The notes: a model not told the origin generated them from the letters alone. A stretch of 25,025 nucleotides of DNA from an uncultured Prevotella sp. (GCA_937916405.1 CALFUF010000113.1:1-25025); one strand, 5' to 3'; shown: positions 15,787-24,235, counted from the stretch's first letter. Numbers and translations: made by a program.

Positions 15787-18700
15787 TTAATACTCACTCC
15801 ATGACTTAATATCTATCTCATCCAATTTCACGGTACAGAAGGCAAAAATGAAAGCAGAGGCAAGACGACTATTGGTGATTAGAGGGACATTCAAATCTAT
15901 GGCTGCACGACGAATCTTATAACCATTCGTCAACTCATGAGTCGTTAGATTTTTAGGAATATTCACCACCATATCAATCTTGTGGTCATGCAATAAATCC
16001 AGTGCTTGTGGCTGTTGGTCCGGTTCACTGGGCCAATGTACGAGTGTGTTCTCTATCCCATTATCTGTCAAATACTTAGAGGTACCGCCCGTCGCATAGA
16101 GCTCATACCCATTCTCAACCAGCATACGGGCTGCGTCCAGCATCTCCGCCTTCTGTTTGGCACTACCTGTTGACAACATGACGGTTTTCTTCGGAATACG
16201 ATGTCCTACACTAAGCATGGACTTTAATAGGGCTGTTGGTGTATGATCGCCCAGACAGCCGACCTCTCCTGTCGATGCCATATCAACACCCAATACTGGG
16301 TCTGCTTTTTGCAATCGATTGAAAGAGAACTGACTTGCCTTGATACCAACATAATCCAAATCAAAGAGATTCTTATGCGGTTTCTCAACCGGCAGTCCAA
16401 GCATCACTTTCGTCGCAAGCTCTATCAAATTCAGTTTCAGCACTTTCGACACAAAGGGGAACGAGCGTGAGGCACGCAGGTTACACTCTATCACTAGGAT
16501 ATCATTGTCACGTGCCATATACTGGATATTGAAAGGTCCGTTGATGTGCAGTGCCTTGGCAATCTGTCGACTGATACGCTTGATACGGCGAACCGTCTCA
16601 ACATAGAGTTTTTGTGGTGGGAACTGGATAGTAGCATCACCTGAGTGAACGCCGGCAAATTCAATATGTTCAGAGATTGCATAGGCAAGTATCTCACCAT
16701 CTTTTGCCACCGCATCCATTTCTATTTCCTTAGCATGCTCGATGAATTTGGATACGACGACTGGATGGTCCTCACTCACATTGGCAGCCAATTGCAAGAA
16801 ACGCTCTAACTCCTCTTTGTTTGAGCAGACATTCATGGCAGCGCCACTCAAGACATAGGAAGGACGTACCAAAACAGGGAACCCTACCCATTCCACAAAA
16901 GTATCAATATCCTCCATAGATGTTAATGCTCTCCATTCCGGTTGATTAACACCTATCTCATTCAGCATCTGAGAGAACTTCGCACGATCCTCAGCACCAT
17001 CGATATCCTGAGCCGATGTTCCAAGAATCGGTACATGCTGTTCATTCAACGACATCGCCAGATTGTTCGGAATCTGTCCACCAGTTGACACGATGACACC
17101 ATGTGGCTTTTCCATATCAATGATATCCATCACCCGTTCGAAGGTCAACTCATCAAAATACAGACGGTCACACATATCATAGTCGGTAGACACAGTCTCG
17201 GGGTTGTAGTTAATCATAATGCTCCTCCACCCTTCTTTACGGATGGTGTTCAATGCCTGTACGCCACACCAGTCAAACTCCACACTCGAACCGATACGGT
17301 AGGCACCAGAGCCTAACACGATGATACTCTTTCCGTCGTGCTCAAAGGGGATATCACTTGACGTACCGCTATATGTCACATACAGATAATTGGTCTGAGC
17401 AGGATATTCCGCAGCAAGAGTATCTATCTGTTTGACGACAGGTAGAATTCCCTTTTCTTTACGCATCTGACGCACTTTCAGCATTGCCTGATGCATATTC
17501 CCCACCTCATCTTCTAGTCCAATAGCCCGTGCTATTTGGAAATCAGTAAAACCATAAATCTTTGCCTCTTTTAGTATTGAGGTATTCAAAGATTGAAAAA
17601 TTGAAGGAACATCATCCTCTCCTGACTTCAATTTTTCCATCCTTAAACTTTTCAACCTTTCGTCAATATCAATAATATGCTTGAGTTTATACAGGAACCA
17701 TTTGTCAATCTTCGTCAATTCATGGATACGCTCAATATCATACTGGGGCAGATGCATCGCTTTGGAGATGACGAAAATACGCTTGTCAGTTGGCTCTCGA
17801 AGGGCTGCATCCACATCTGCAATTGCCAACTCCTTGTTCTCTACAAATCCATGCATACCCTGTCCTATCATACGAAGTCCCTTCTGGATAGCCTCTTCGA
17901 ATGTACGTCCGATCGCCATCACCTCACCCACAGACTTCATCGAAGAACCCAGTTCTTTATCAACACCATGAAACTTTGACAAGTCCCAACGCGGAATTTT
18001 ACATACCACATAGTCAAGGGCTGGTTCAAAAAAAGCTGAGGTAGTTTTCGTCACAGAGTTTTTCAACTCAAACAAACCATAACCCATACCCAGCTTGGCT
18101 GCAACAAAAGCCAATGGATAGCCTGTCGCTTTGGAGGCAAGAGCAGACGAACGACTCAGACGAGCATTAACCTCAATGACACGATAGTCTTCCGACTGCG
18201 GATCGAAAGCATACTGCACATTACACTCTCCCACGATACCGATATGACGTATAATCTTGATGGCAAGGGCACGCAACTTATGATATTCTGAGTTGGTCAG
18301 GGTCTGCGAGGGAGCGATGACGATAGACTCACCCGTATGGATGCCCAGCGGATCAAAGTTCTCCATATTACATACCGTAATACAATTGTCATAACGGTCA
18401 CGTACCACCTCGTACTCTATCTCTTTCCAACCCTTCAATGACTTCTCCACCAATACTTGGGGAGAGAACGAGAAGGCTTTCTCTGCAAGTTTGTCCAGTT
18501 CCTCTTCATTATCACAAAAGCCTGAGCCTAATCCTCCCAATGCATAGGCGGCACGAAGGATGACAGGATAACCTAATTCCTGGGCGGCACGACGAGCTTG
18601 CTCTATAGTTTCGCAAGCTTCACTCTTGATAGTCTTGACGTCTATCTCATTAAGTTTCTCCACGAATAGCTCCCGGTCTTCCGTGTCCATGATAGCTTGT

Positions 18701-19056
18701 ACGGGAGTACCCAGTACCTTAACACCATATTTCTCTAATACTCCACTTTTGTAAAGTTCTACGCCACAGTTCAGGGCTGTCTGCCCTCCAAACGCCAACA
18801 GAATGCCATCAGGACGCTCTTTCTCTATCACACGCTCTACAAAATAAGGTTGAACAGGTAGAAAGTATATCTCATCCGCAACACCTTCTGAAGTCTGCAC
18901 CGTAGCGATATTCGGATTAATGAGCACGGTTTTCACCCCTTCCTCACGCAATGCCTTCAATGCCTGTGAACCAGAATAGTCAAATTCACCAGCTTCTCCT
19001 ATCTTCAAGGCACCAGAACCTAGCAACAGGACTTTTTTAATATTATCGTATTTCAT
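15787..19056 (-). CDS. carB: Carbamoyl-phosphate synthase large subunit
   Basis: This 1089-residue enzyme makes carbamoyl phosphate for pyrimidine and arginine synthesis from bicarbonate, two ATP and ammonia channelled from CarA. It has the duplicated architecture: a first carboxyphosphate ATP-grasp unit (start VLLLGSGALKIGEAGEFDYS, GGLGSGFCDN, IEVNARLSRSSALASKATGY), a middle oligomerisation region (about 400-550), a second carbamate ATP-grasp unit (VLGSGAYRIGSSVEFDWC, then VRPSYVLSGAAMNV, ECNLRASRSFPFVSKV) and a C-terminal MGS-like allosteric domain (about 950-1089, ATGGTSKYL). It is about 16 residues longer than E. coli CarB (1073). The excess lies at about residues 470-490 in the middle region, where the DNA holds an inverted repeat. 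It starts one base after the carA stop. Confidence 0.97.
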   Translation of the reverse strand: MKYDNIKKVLLLGSGALKIGEAGEFDYSGSQALKALREEGVKTVLINPNIATVQTSEGVADEIYFLPVQPYFVERVIEKERPDGILLAFGGQTALNCGVELYKSGVLEKYGVKVLGTPVQAIMDTEDRELFVEKLNEIDVKTIKSEACETIEQARRAAQELGYPVILRAAYALGGLGSGFCDNEEELDKLAEKAFSFSPQVLVEKSLKGWKEIEYEVVRDRYDNCITVCNMENFDPLGIHTGESIVIAPSQTLTNSEYHKLRALAIKIIRHIGIVGECNVQYAFDPQSEDYRVIEVNARLSRSSALASKATGYPLAFVAAKLGMGYGLFELKNSVTKTTSAFFEPALDYVVCKIPRWDLSKFHGVDKELGSSMKSVGEVMAIGRTFEEAIQKGLRMIGQGMHGFVENKELAIADVDAALREPTDKRIFVISKAMHLPQYDIERIHELTKIDKWFLYKLKHIIDIDERLKSLRMEKLKSGEDDVPSIFQSLNTSILKEAKIYGFTDFQIARAIGLEDEVGNMHQAMLKVRQMRKEKGILPVVKQIDTLAAEYPAQTNYLYVTYSGTSSDIPFEHDGKSIIVLGSGAYRIGSSVEFDWCGVQALNTIRKEGWRSIMINYNPETVSTDYDMCDRLYFDELTFERVMDIIDMEKPHGVIVSTGGQIPNNLAMSLNEQHVPILGTSAQDIDGAEDRAKFSQMLNEIGVNQPEWRALTSMEDIDTFVEWVGFPVLVRPSYVLSGAAMNVCSNKEELERFLQLAANVSEDHPVVVSKFIEHAKEIEMDAVAKDGEILAYAISEHIEFAGVHSGDATIQFPPQKLYVETVRRIKRISRQIAKALHINGPFNIQYMARDNDILVIECNLRASRSFPFVSKVLKLNLIELATKVMLGLPVEKPHKNLFDLDYVGIKASQFSFNRLQKADPVLGVDMASTGEVGCLGDHTPTALLKSMLSVGHRIPKKTVMLSTGSAKQKAEMLDAARMLVENGYELYATGGTSKYLTDNGIENTLVHWPSEPDQQPQALDLLHDHKIDMVVNIPKNLTTHELTNGYKIRRAAIDLNVPLITNSRLASAFIFAFCTVKLDEIDIKSWSEY
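17592..17640. repeat. Inverted repeat inside carB coding an extra segment
   Basis: ATTGAAAAATTGAAG (17592-17606) and CTTCAATTTTTCCAT (17626-17640) are complementary except for one base, with a 19-base spacer. Nearby DNA (17583-17591, 17641-17660) continues the same A/T-rich TTGAA/TTCAA style. In the protein it encodes residues of about 473-489 (MEKLKSG ... FQSLN), a segment without a counterpart in E. coli CarB. Confidence 0.75.
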
Positions 19057-19057
19057 A

Positions 19058-20143
19058 TTATAATGCTTCTATAAAACGGTCAAACATAAATTCGGTATCC
19101 ACAGGACCAGAACATGCCTCTGGATGGAATTGGCTACTAAACCACGGATTGGTCTGATGACGGATACCCTCATTCGAACCGTCATTCATATTCACAAACA
19201 ACTCACGCCATTCTCTTCCTAACGTAGAGGCATCCACTGCATAACCATGATTCTGACTGGTCACATAACAACGGTTGGTACCAACTTCCCTGACAGGTTG
19301 GTTATGCGAGCGGTGTCCGTATTTCAGTTTATAGATAGTGGCACCGCCAGCTTTCGCCAACAACTGGTTACCCATACAGATACCACAGATGGGCTTACGA
19401 CTCTGTGACATCTGTTTGCGGATAATACTCACCGCATCCTCACACATATCCGGGTCGCCAGGACCATTGGCAAGAAAGAGTCCGTCAAAGTCTAAATCGG
19501 TATAGTCGTAGTTCCATGGTACACGAATCACCTCAACCCCACGCTTGATCAGACAACGGATGATGTTAGCCTTCACGCCACAGTCTACCAATACCACTTT
19601 CTTACCTGCTCCTTCATTATATTTTATCATGTCCTTGCAACTGACACGATCGACCCAGTTGATAGTCTCGTATGCGGTGATGTCATCGTTGCATACAGAA
19701 CCCTCAAACTCCAGTCTTCCCATCATCACGCCATGCTCACGTAGCACCTTCGTCAACTGACGGGTATCGATACCTGTCACCCCAGGTACTTTCTCTCGTT
19801 TAAGCCAGTCACCCAAGCTTTCACAGGCATTCCAATGGGAATACTCCTCACTATAGTCGCTGACGATAATAGCAGAAGCGTATATCTTATCGCTCTCCAT
19901 AAACGTCGGCAACCCATTCTCTTCGATGGAGAAACGGGGTACACCATAATTTCCTACCAGCGGATAGGTCAGCACCATCATCTGCCCAGCATACGAGGGG
20001 TCTGTCAGCGACTCAGGATAACCCATCATCGCAGTATTGAACACCACCTCTCCAGAAACAGGAGCGTCATATCCAAAACTCTGTCCTTCGAATCTTGTTC
20101 CGTCTTCCAGAACCAATGTCACATCTTTCATTCTATTTTGCAT
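19058..20143 (-). CDS. carA: Carbamoyl-phosphate synthase small (glutaminase) subunit
   Basis: This 361-residue subunit releases ammonia from glutamine and passes it to CarB. The N-terminal CPSase domain (about 5-155) contains FNTAMMGYPESLTDPSYAGQ. The class I glutamine amidotransferase domain (about 180-361) has the nucleophile Cys256 in CGICMGNQLL and the catalytic His340 and Glu342 in QFHPEACSGP. In many relatives the nucleophile motif is GICLGHQ. The Met and Asn variants here are tolerated changes. The first Met (20143) and the Met at 20131 (MKDVTLVLEDG) are both possible, and the second fits the family start better. The gene follows glmS, with a hairpin between, and is itself followed by carB after one base. 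I see no -7 promoter box directly upstream. Confidence 0.96.
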   Translation of the reverse strand: MQNRMKDVTLVLEDGTRFEGQSFGYDAPVSGEVVFNTAMMGYPESLTDPSYAGQMMVLTYPLVGNYGVPRFSIEENGLPTFMESDKIYASAIIVSDYSEEYSHWNACESLGDWLKREKVPGVTGIDTRQLTKVLREHGVMMGRLEFEGSVCNDDITAYETINWVDRVSCKDMIKYNEGAGKKVVLVDCGVKANIIRCLIKRGVEVIRVPWNYDYTDLDFDGLFLANGPGDPDMCEDAVSIIRKQMSQSRKPICGICMGNQLLAKAGGATIYKLKYGHRSHNQPVREVGTNRCYVTSQNHGYAVDASTLGREWRELFVNMNDGSNEGIRHQTNPWFSSQFHPEACSGPVDTEFMFDRFIEAL

Positions 20144-20163
20144 TTGTATTATTTCCTAAAAAG

Positions 20164-20194
20164 AAGGGCGAAACGTCAATGACGAATCGCCCTT
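20164..20194 (-). terminator. Intrinsic terminator (or attenuator) between glmS and carA
   Basis: On the minus strand AAGGGCGA pairs with TCGCCCTT, with an inner CGTC/GACG stem in the loop, and the structure runs directly into CTTCTTTTT. It begins five bases after the glmS stop and ends about 20 bases before the carA start. As no separate carA promoter is evident, it may set the level of read-through from glmS into carAB. Confidence 0.75.
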
Positions 20195-20198
20195 TATA

Positions 20199-22043
20199 TC
20201 ACTCAACGGTAACACTCTTAGCAAGGTTTCTCGGTTGGTCAACATTGAGACCTTTGCAAACGGCAACGTGATAGGCAAGCATCTGCAAGGGTATCGTTGC
20301 CAATAATGGTTCCAGACATTCTATCGTGTCTGGCAATGCGATGACCTCGTCAGCAATCCTGCTGATGGTATCGTCACCCTGACTAACAATGGCAATGACC
20401 TTACCTTTACGAGCTTTCACCTCTTGTATATTAGAAAGCACCTTCTCATACATACCATTATGGGTTGCGATAACCACCACTGGCATATCGGAATCTATTA
20501 AGGCTATTGGTCCGTGTTTCATCTCAGCAGCGGGATAGCCCTCTGCATGAATATAGGAGATTTCTTTCAGTTTCAAGGCTCCCTCCAAGGCAACAGGATA
20601 ACTGAAGCCACGCCCCAAGTACAAGAAGTTACGGGCATAGGTAAAGGTACGACTCAAATCAGCGATGCGGTCGTTGAGTTTCAACACCTCTTTAATTTTA
20701 GCAGGTATCTCATGCAACTCCTTAACGATATGCATATAATCGTCGCTAGAGATAGTACCCTTTTCTTTTGCCAAGGCAAGGGCAAGCATCGTCAGTACGG
20801 TAACCTGTCCTGTAAACGCCTTCGTGGAGGCGACACCAATCTCGGGACCCACATGGATATAGGAACCTGTATCTGTAGCACGAGGGATGCTGGAGCCAAT
20901 AGCATTACATATACCATATATAAAAGCACCAGCCTCTTTTGCCAGTTGCACGGCAGCAAGGGTGTCGGCAGTCTCACCACTCTGCGAGATGGCTATCACC
21001 ACATCCTCTTTCGTGATAACCGGATTGCGATAGCGGAATTCAGAAGCATACTCCACCTCAACAGGTATCCTGCAAAGTTGCTCTATCATCTGCTTTCCTA
21101 TCAGACCGGCATGCCATGAGGTTCCACAGGCAACAATGATAAAGCGCTTCGCCTTCAGGAGTTGCTGCTTATAGTCTATCACTGCGGAAAGGACGACATT
21201 ATCCGTGTCCACATTGACACGTCCTCTCATACAGTTCGTCAGGCAGTCAGGCTGTTCGAAAATCTCTTTCAGCATGAAGTGTGGGAAACCACCTTTCTCC
21301 AATTGTCCTAGGTTAATATCTACCTTTTTGACAACCAGTTCCTGCTCCTCACCAAGGATACTGACGACTTTCAGATCTTCCCCTCTCTTCAGTACAGCGA
21401 TATTACCATCCTCCAAATACACCACCTTGTCGGTATATTCTACGATAGGACTGGCATCCGAGCCGAGGAAGAACTCGTCATCCCCGATACCTACGACCAG
21501 CGGACTCTGCTTGCGAGCTGCGATAATCTGGTCGGGATGACGTTTGTCGACAATAGCGATGGCATAGGCACCGATGACCTGATATAGTGCCACCTGTACG
21601 GCAGTCAGCAAGTCGAGTTCCTTGCGATCCATGATATACTCGACGAGTTGCACCAGCACCTCCGTATCTGTATCTGAGCGGAACTTCACACCTTTTGCCT
21701 GAAGTTTATCCTTCAAGTCGGCATAATTCTCGATGATACCATTATGGATAATCGCCAGATTCTTCGACTCAGAATAATGAGGATGCGCATTGACGGCAGA
21801 GGGCTCACCATGAGTAGCCCAACGAGTATGGGCGATACCCACCGTACCACTGACATTCTTGTCGTTGCAATACTCCACCAGATTGTCTACCTTTCCTTTA
21901 GTCTTGCAGACATTCAGATTACCATCATCATTAATTAAAGCGACACCCGCAGAATCGTAGCCACGATACTCCAAGCGTCGCAAACCTTTAATCAGAATAG
22001 GGAAAGCATCTTTCCTTCCTAAATATCCTACTATTCCGCACAT
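20199..22043 (-). CDS. glmS: Glutamine-fructose-6-phosphate aminotransferase (isomerizing)
   Basis: This 614-residue enzyme makes glucosamine-6-phosphate from fructose-6-phosphate and glutamine, the first step to UDP-GlcNAc for peptidoglycan and LPS. The N-terminal class II amidotransferase domain begins with MCGIVGYLG, so Cys2 becomes the N-terminal nucleophile after Met removal. HTRWATHGEPS and the LEYRGYDSAG segment are typical. Two SIS domains follow (about 290-430 and 460-600), with CGTSWHAG, SQSGETADTLAA and the conserved C-terminal NLAKSVTVE. Length is normal (about 610). It follows a small lipoprotein gene by 47 bases with no -7 box between, so the two probably share the promoter at 22580-22611. 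It lies next to another glutamine-using enzyme (carA), which suggests joint response to nitrogen supply (inference). Confidence 0.97.
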   Translation of the reverse strand: MCGIVGYLGRKDAFPILIKGLRRLEYRGYDSAGVALINDDGNLNVCKTKGKVDNLVEYCNDKNVSGTVGIAHTRWATHGEPSAVNAHPHYSESKNLAIIHNGIIENYADLKDKLQAKGVKFRSDTDTEVLVQLVEYIMDRKELDLLTAVQVALYQVIGAYAIAIVDKRHPDQIIAARKQSPLVVGIGDDEFFLGSDASPIVEYTDKVVYLEDGNIAVLKRGEDLKVVSILGEEQELVVKKVDINLGQLEKGGFPHFMLKEIFEQPDCLTNCMRGRVNVDTDNVVLSAVIDYKQQLLKAKRFIIVACGTSWHAGLIGKQMIEQLCRIPVEVEYASEFRYRNPVITKEDVVIAISQSGETADTLAAVQLAKEAGAFIYGICNAIGSSIPRATDTGSYIHVGPEIGVASTKAFTGQVTVLTMLALALAKEKGTISSDDYMHIVKELHEIPAKIKEVLKLNDRIADLSRTFTYARNFLYLGRGFSYPVALEGALKLKEISYIHAEGYPAAEMKHGPIALIDSDMPVVVIATHNGMYEKVLSNIQEVKARKGKVIAIVSQGDDTISRIADEVIALPDTIECLEPLLATIPLQMLAYHVAVCKGLNVDQPRNLAKSVTVE

Positions 22044-22090
22044 ATTATTCTCTCGTAAGTTTGTGTTGTGTTGTTGTTTGTCTCTTATCT

Positions 22091-22558
22091 TTATTTCTTA
22101 GGATCATAGCGGACTGATAGGGTCGGTTTGTAGGTATTCTCCAATATCACGGAGATAATACCATCTTCGGCATCAAACCTTGCCACCTTATGGTCGTCCT
22201 TCAGGATAGGACAGTCGGGCCATGCATTCAACTCCTTCTCGAGTCCATCACGAAGTTCCTGCCATAACTGACGAGTACTATCATTGGTTGAAAAGGAATA
22301 ATTTTCCTGCACCGCAGCAATCTTATCATTTTGGAAAGCCATCAGCACCCGATATTTCTGTGCTATACTTGCAAACACGACGGTACGTCCACTATCTGAA
22401 GCAGCACTGTCAACGGCAAAGCCACGAGCCTGCATGGAGTCAACAAACTGAACTGTCGTCATTGACAACGGTAAGCCACGATAATTGAAAGGCTTCTTTG
22501 TTTTAGAGCAAGCCACCAACATCATCACGGCTATCAATAAAAAAGCGGTTTTCTTCAT
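22091..22558 (-). CDS. Small lipoprotein of unknown function
   Basis: The ATG at 22558 gives a 155-residue protein starting MKKTAFLLIAVMMLVACSK, a clear lipoprotein signal peptide with lipobox LVAC. An in-frame TTG at 22582 would add eight residues before the signal peptide and sits inside the promoter's -7 box, so it is rejected. The mature part is Asp/Glu- and Lys-rich, with alternating strands and helices (for example MTTVQFVDSMQARGFAVDS, RVLMAFQNDKIAAVQENYSF) but no motif I recognise. It is anchored in the envelope. It has its own strong promoter and is followed by glmS, perhaps linking an envelope protein with amino-sugar synthesis, which is only suggested by position. Confidence 0.75.
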   Translation of the reverse strand: MKKTAFLLIAVMMLVACSKTKKPFNYRGLPLSMTTVQFVDSMQARGFAVDSAASDSGRTVVFASIAQKYRVLMAFQNDKIAAVQENYSFSTNDSTRQLWQELRDGLEKELNAWPDCPILKDDHKVARFDAEDGIISVILENTYKPTLSVRYDPKK

Positions 22559-22579
22559 CTTGTTTCGTTTTTGACGCTG

Positions 22580-22611
22580 CAAAGTTACAAATAAGTGTGC
22601 AAAAAAACAAA
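22580..22611 (-). promoter_or_regulatory. Promoter for the lipoprotein-glmS unit
   Basis: On the minus strand TTTG (complement of 22608-22611), exactly 20 bases, and TAACTTTG (complement of 22580-22587) match both consensus boxes perfectly. The ATG is 22 bases downstream, so the leader is short. Confidence 0.8.
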
Positions 22612-22694
22612 TAATCGTTTGATTTTTTCAACTCAAGGAAGAAACCGCTCTGTACTTAGTATGTGGCATCAAGGACTGGAAAACACAAACAACA

Positions 22695-22726
22695 AAGAAG
22701 GTGAGTCAATACAGACTCACCTTCTT
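22695..22726 (-). terminator. Terminator of the rpsF-rpsR-rplI operon
   Basis: AAGAAGGTGAGT (22695-22706) pairs with ACTCACCTTCTT (22715-22726) with an eight-base loop. On the minus strand it is followed by TGTTGTTTG. It starts 36 bases past the rplI stop. Confidence 0.75.
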
Positions 22727-22761
22727 AACGTATAATAACTATGATTTGCTTTACAGCATGG

Positions 22762-23298
22762 TTATTCTTCTGTAGCAGGTGCTTCTTCTGCTGGAGCCTC
22801 CTCAACGGGAGCCTCAACAATGGGAGCAGTCTCTTCCTTCTTCTCCTCAGCAGGAGCGTTCTCTGCAACCACCTTAACGGGGATAGCGATCTCAACATCC
22901 TTGTGGAAATGAACGGTAGCTGTGAAGTCACCTACTGTCTTAGCGTCTGTCATTGTGATGATCTTGCGATCGATGTCATGACCGAGTTTCTTCAACTCAT
23001 CAGCAACGATTCCAGCATTTACTGAACCATAAAGCTGACCTGTAGCACTCACCTTAGCAGCGATGCACAGAGCAACATCTTTGATAGCCTCACCCTTCTT
23101 CTCAGCCTCAGCCTTGATAGCGGCGAGTTTATGAGCCTGCTGTTTCAAGTTCTCTGCGAGAATCTTCTTAGCAGAAGGAGAAGCGATAACAGCCTTACCC
23201 TGAGGAATCAGGTAGTTACGACCGTAACCAGACTTTACGTTTACGATATCGTTCTTATATCCCAGACCGATAATATCTTCTTTCAGTATTAATTCCAT
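22762..23298 (-). CDS. rplI: 50S ribosomal protein L9 with an acidic C-terminal tail
   Basis: The first 146 residues are a standard L9: the N-terminal rRNA-binding domain MELILKEDIIGLGYKNDIVN, VKSGYGRNYLIPQGKAV, a long connecting helix rich in Lys/Glu (about 41-75), and the C-terminal domain with SATGQLYGSV and HFHKDVEIAIPVKVV. The family ends near residue 148. Here 32 further residues made almost only of Ala, Pro, Glu and Val are present (EKKEETAP, VEEAPAEEAPATEE). The tail is low-complexity, disordered by composition and strongly acidic. It is intact and in frame, not a frameshift product, as the frame continues cleanly to the stop. It is third in the rpsF-rpsR-rplI operon, 20 bases after rpsR. 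Confidence 0.95.
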   Translation of the reverse strand: MELILKEDIIGLGYKNDIVNVKSGYGRNYLIPQGKAVIASPSAKKILAENLKQQAHKLAAIKAEAEKKGEAIKDVALCIAAKVSATGQLYGSVNAGIVADELKKLGHDIDRKIITMTDAKTVGDFTATVHFHKDVEIAIPVKVVAENAPAEEKKEETAPIVEAPVEEAPAEEAPATEE

Positions 23299-23318
23299 AT
23301 TGTCGTCCTCCTCCTTAT

Positions 23319-23585
23319 TTATTTCAACATATCAGTTACGTAAGGAAGCAGTGCAATCTGGCGAGCACGCTTAACAGCCTGAGCCACACGACGCTGGTAC
23401 TTCAGCGAGGTACCTGTGATACGGCGGGGAAGAATCTTACCCTGCTCGTTCAGGAACTTCTTCAGGAACTCGGGATCCTTGTAGTCTACATATTTAATAC
23501 CACTCTTCTTGAAGCGGCAATACTTCTTCTTCTTTGTGTCGATAGAAGGAGCTGTCAAATAGCGAATTTCTGTTTCTTGTGCCAT
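23319..23585 (-). CDS. rpsR: 30S ribosomal protein S18
   Basis: This 88-residue protein binds S6 and 16S rRNA in the small-subunit platform. The family core is complete: YCRFKKSGIKYVDYKDPEFL, then GKILPRRITGTSLKYQRRVA and QAVKRARQIALLPYVTD. Only one cysteine (in the YCRFK segment) is present, so there is no zinc ribbon. It starts three bases after the rpsF stop, so the two are closely coupled. The S6/S18 pair and L9 are the usual trio in Bacteroidota. Confidence 0.97.
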   Translation of the reverse strand: MAQETEIRYLTAPSIDTKKKKYCRFKKSGIKYVDYKDPEFLKKFLNEQGKILPRRITGTSLKYQRRVAQAVKRARQIALLPYVTDMLK

Positions 23586-23587
23586 AG

Positions 23588-23932
23588 TTATGCCTCCTCT
23601 TTTTTAGCAAATTTGTTACGACGCTTCTCAGCATACTCTGCTGCATACTTGTCGAACTTCACTGTCTGGAAACGGATAACTTTCTCGTCACGACGGAAAG
23701 CGGTCTCCAATGTCTTAATCACTGATGGCTCAGCTTTGAACTCTAGCAGGAAATAGAAACCTGTAGACTTCTTCTGAATAGCGTAAGCCATCTTCTTCAA
23801 TCCCCAGGCCTCTTCATTCACAATCTCTGCACCCTTATCGGTGAGGACTTTCTTGAATTTATTGACCGTTTCCTTTGTCTGCTCATCAGACAAAACGGGA
23901 GTTAAAATGAAAACGGTTTCGTATTGATTCAT
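23588..23932 (-). CDS. rpsF: 30S ribosomal protein S6
   Basis: The ATG at 23932 gives a 114-residue protein starting MNQYETVFILTPVLSDEQ, the exact style of S6 N-termini. The open frame extends 30 codons further upstream to 24022, but that part covers the promoter and is not S6-like, so it is rejected. S6 signs are the ferredoxin-like strands, WGLKKMAYAIQKKSTGFYFL in the middle, and ETAFRRDEKVIRFQTVKFD near the end, followed by a short basic-acidic tail. Its promoter is divergent from the small membrane protein gene at 24059. Confidence 0.97.
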   Translation of the reverse strand: MNQYETVFILTPVLSDEQTKETVNKFKKVLTDKGAEIVNEEAWGLKKMAYAIQKKSTGFYFLLEFKAEPSVIKTLETAFRRDEKVIRFQTVKFDKYAAEYAEKRRNKFAKKEEA

Positions 23933-23979
23933 ACTACTTAAAAAATTAATAAAATTGTTATTTTGCAAAATTGCGGGTG

Positions 23980-24008
23980 CAAAGGTACGATTTTTTACGC
24001 AAACCAAA
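23980..24008 (-). promoter_or_regulatory. Promoter of the rpsF operon
   Basis: On the minus strand TACCTTTG (complement of 23980-23987) is a perfect -7 box. A TTTG (complement of 24005-24008) lies 17 bases upstream, slightly closer than usual. The leader to rpsF would be about 40 bases and AT-rich. Confidence 0.65.
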
Positions 24009-24030
24009 GCACTAATTCCCAATTATTTCT

Positions 24031-24038
24031 TATCTTTG
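24031..24038 (+). promoter_or_regulatory. -7 element for the small membrane protein gene
   Basis: TATCTTTG matches the Bacteroidota -7 consensus and lies 20 bases before the ATG at 24059. No clear -33 box. It is divergent from the rpsF promoter about 45 bases away. Confidence 0.55.
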
Positions 24039-24058
24039 CAGCAAATTTTAACGATTCA

Positions 24059-24235
24059 ATGAGAAAAAGGGCTCCACTGATAGGTTTATTACTGATAGTA
24101 ATTGGCACGTTGTTACTCTTTGTCTGCTATTTCATGCACCAGACAACAAATCTTTTGCTGTTAACTGGTCTCGCCTTGATTATAGCTGGTATCATTGGCT
24201 ATATCCAAGGTATGAAGCACGCCAATGATTTTTAG
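24059..24235 (+). CDS. 58-residue two-helix membrane protein
   Basis: From the ATG at 24059 the frame encodes 58 residues with two hydrophobic helices: LIGLLLIVIGTLLLFVCYF (about 7-25) and LLLLTGLALIIAGIIGYIQG (about 32-51). The basic N-terminus (MRKRAP) and the short His/Gln/Thr loop predict both ends in the cytoplasm. The longer frame from 23963 crosses the promoter and has no membrane character before this Met, so I reject it. The last bases overlap the convergent SGNH hydrolase gene by four (24232-24235). I do not recognise a family. Small two-helix proteins of this type are common and usually uncharacterised. Confidence 0.7.
   Translation: MRKRAPLIGLLLIVIGTLLLFVCYFMHQTTNLLLLTGLALIIAGIIGYIQGMKHANDF

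Noticed and set aside
20514..21119. 201-residue plus-strand frame opposite glmS
   Set aside because: It lies wholly antisense to a complete, well-conserved GlmS and has no recognisable domain or promoter; long antisense frames are expected here by codon use.
22044..22090. glmS ribozyme/riboswitch upstream of glmS
   Set aside because: The gap to the upstream gene is only 47 bases, too short for the ribozyme core, and none of its conserved structure is visible.
22741..23025. 94-residue plus-strand frame opposite rplI
   Set aside because: It is a shadow of the low-complexity Ala/Pro/Glu codons of L9, Cys/Ser/Leu-rich and without motif or promoter.
23933..24022. N-terminal extension of ribosomal protein S6
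   Set aside because: The extension covers the -7 promoter element and does not resemble S6; the ATG at 23932 gives the normal N-terminus.
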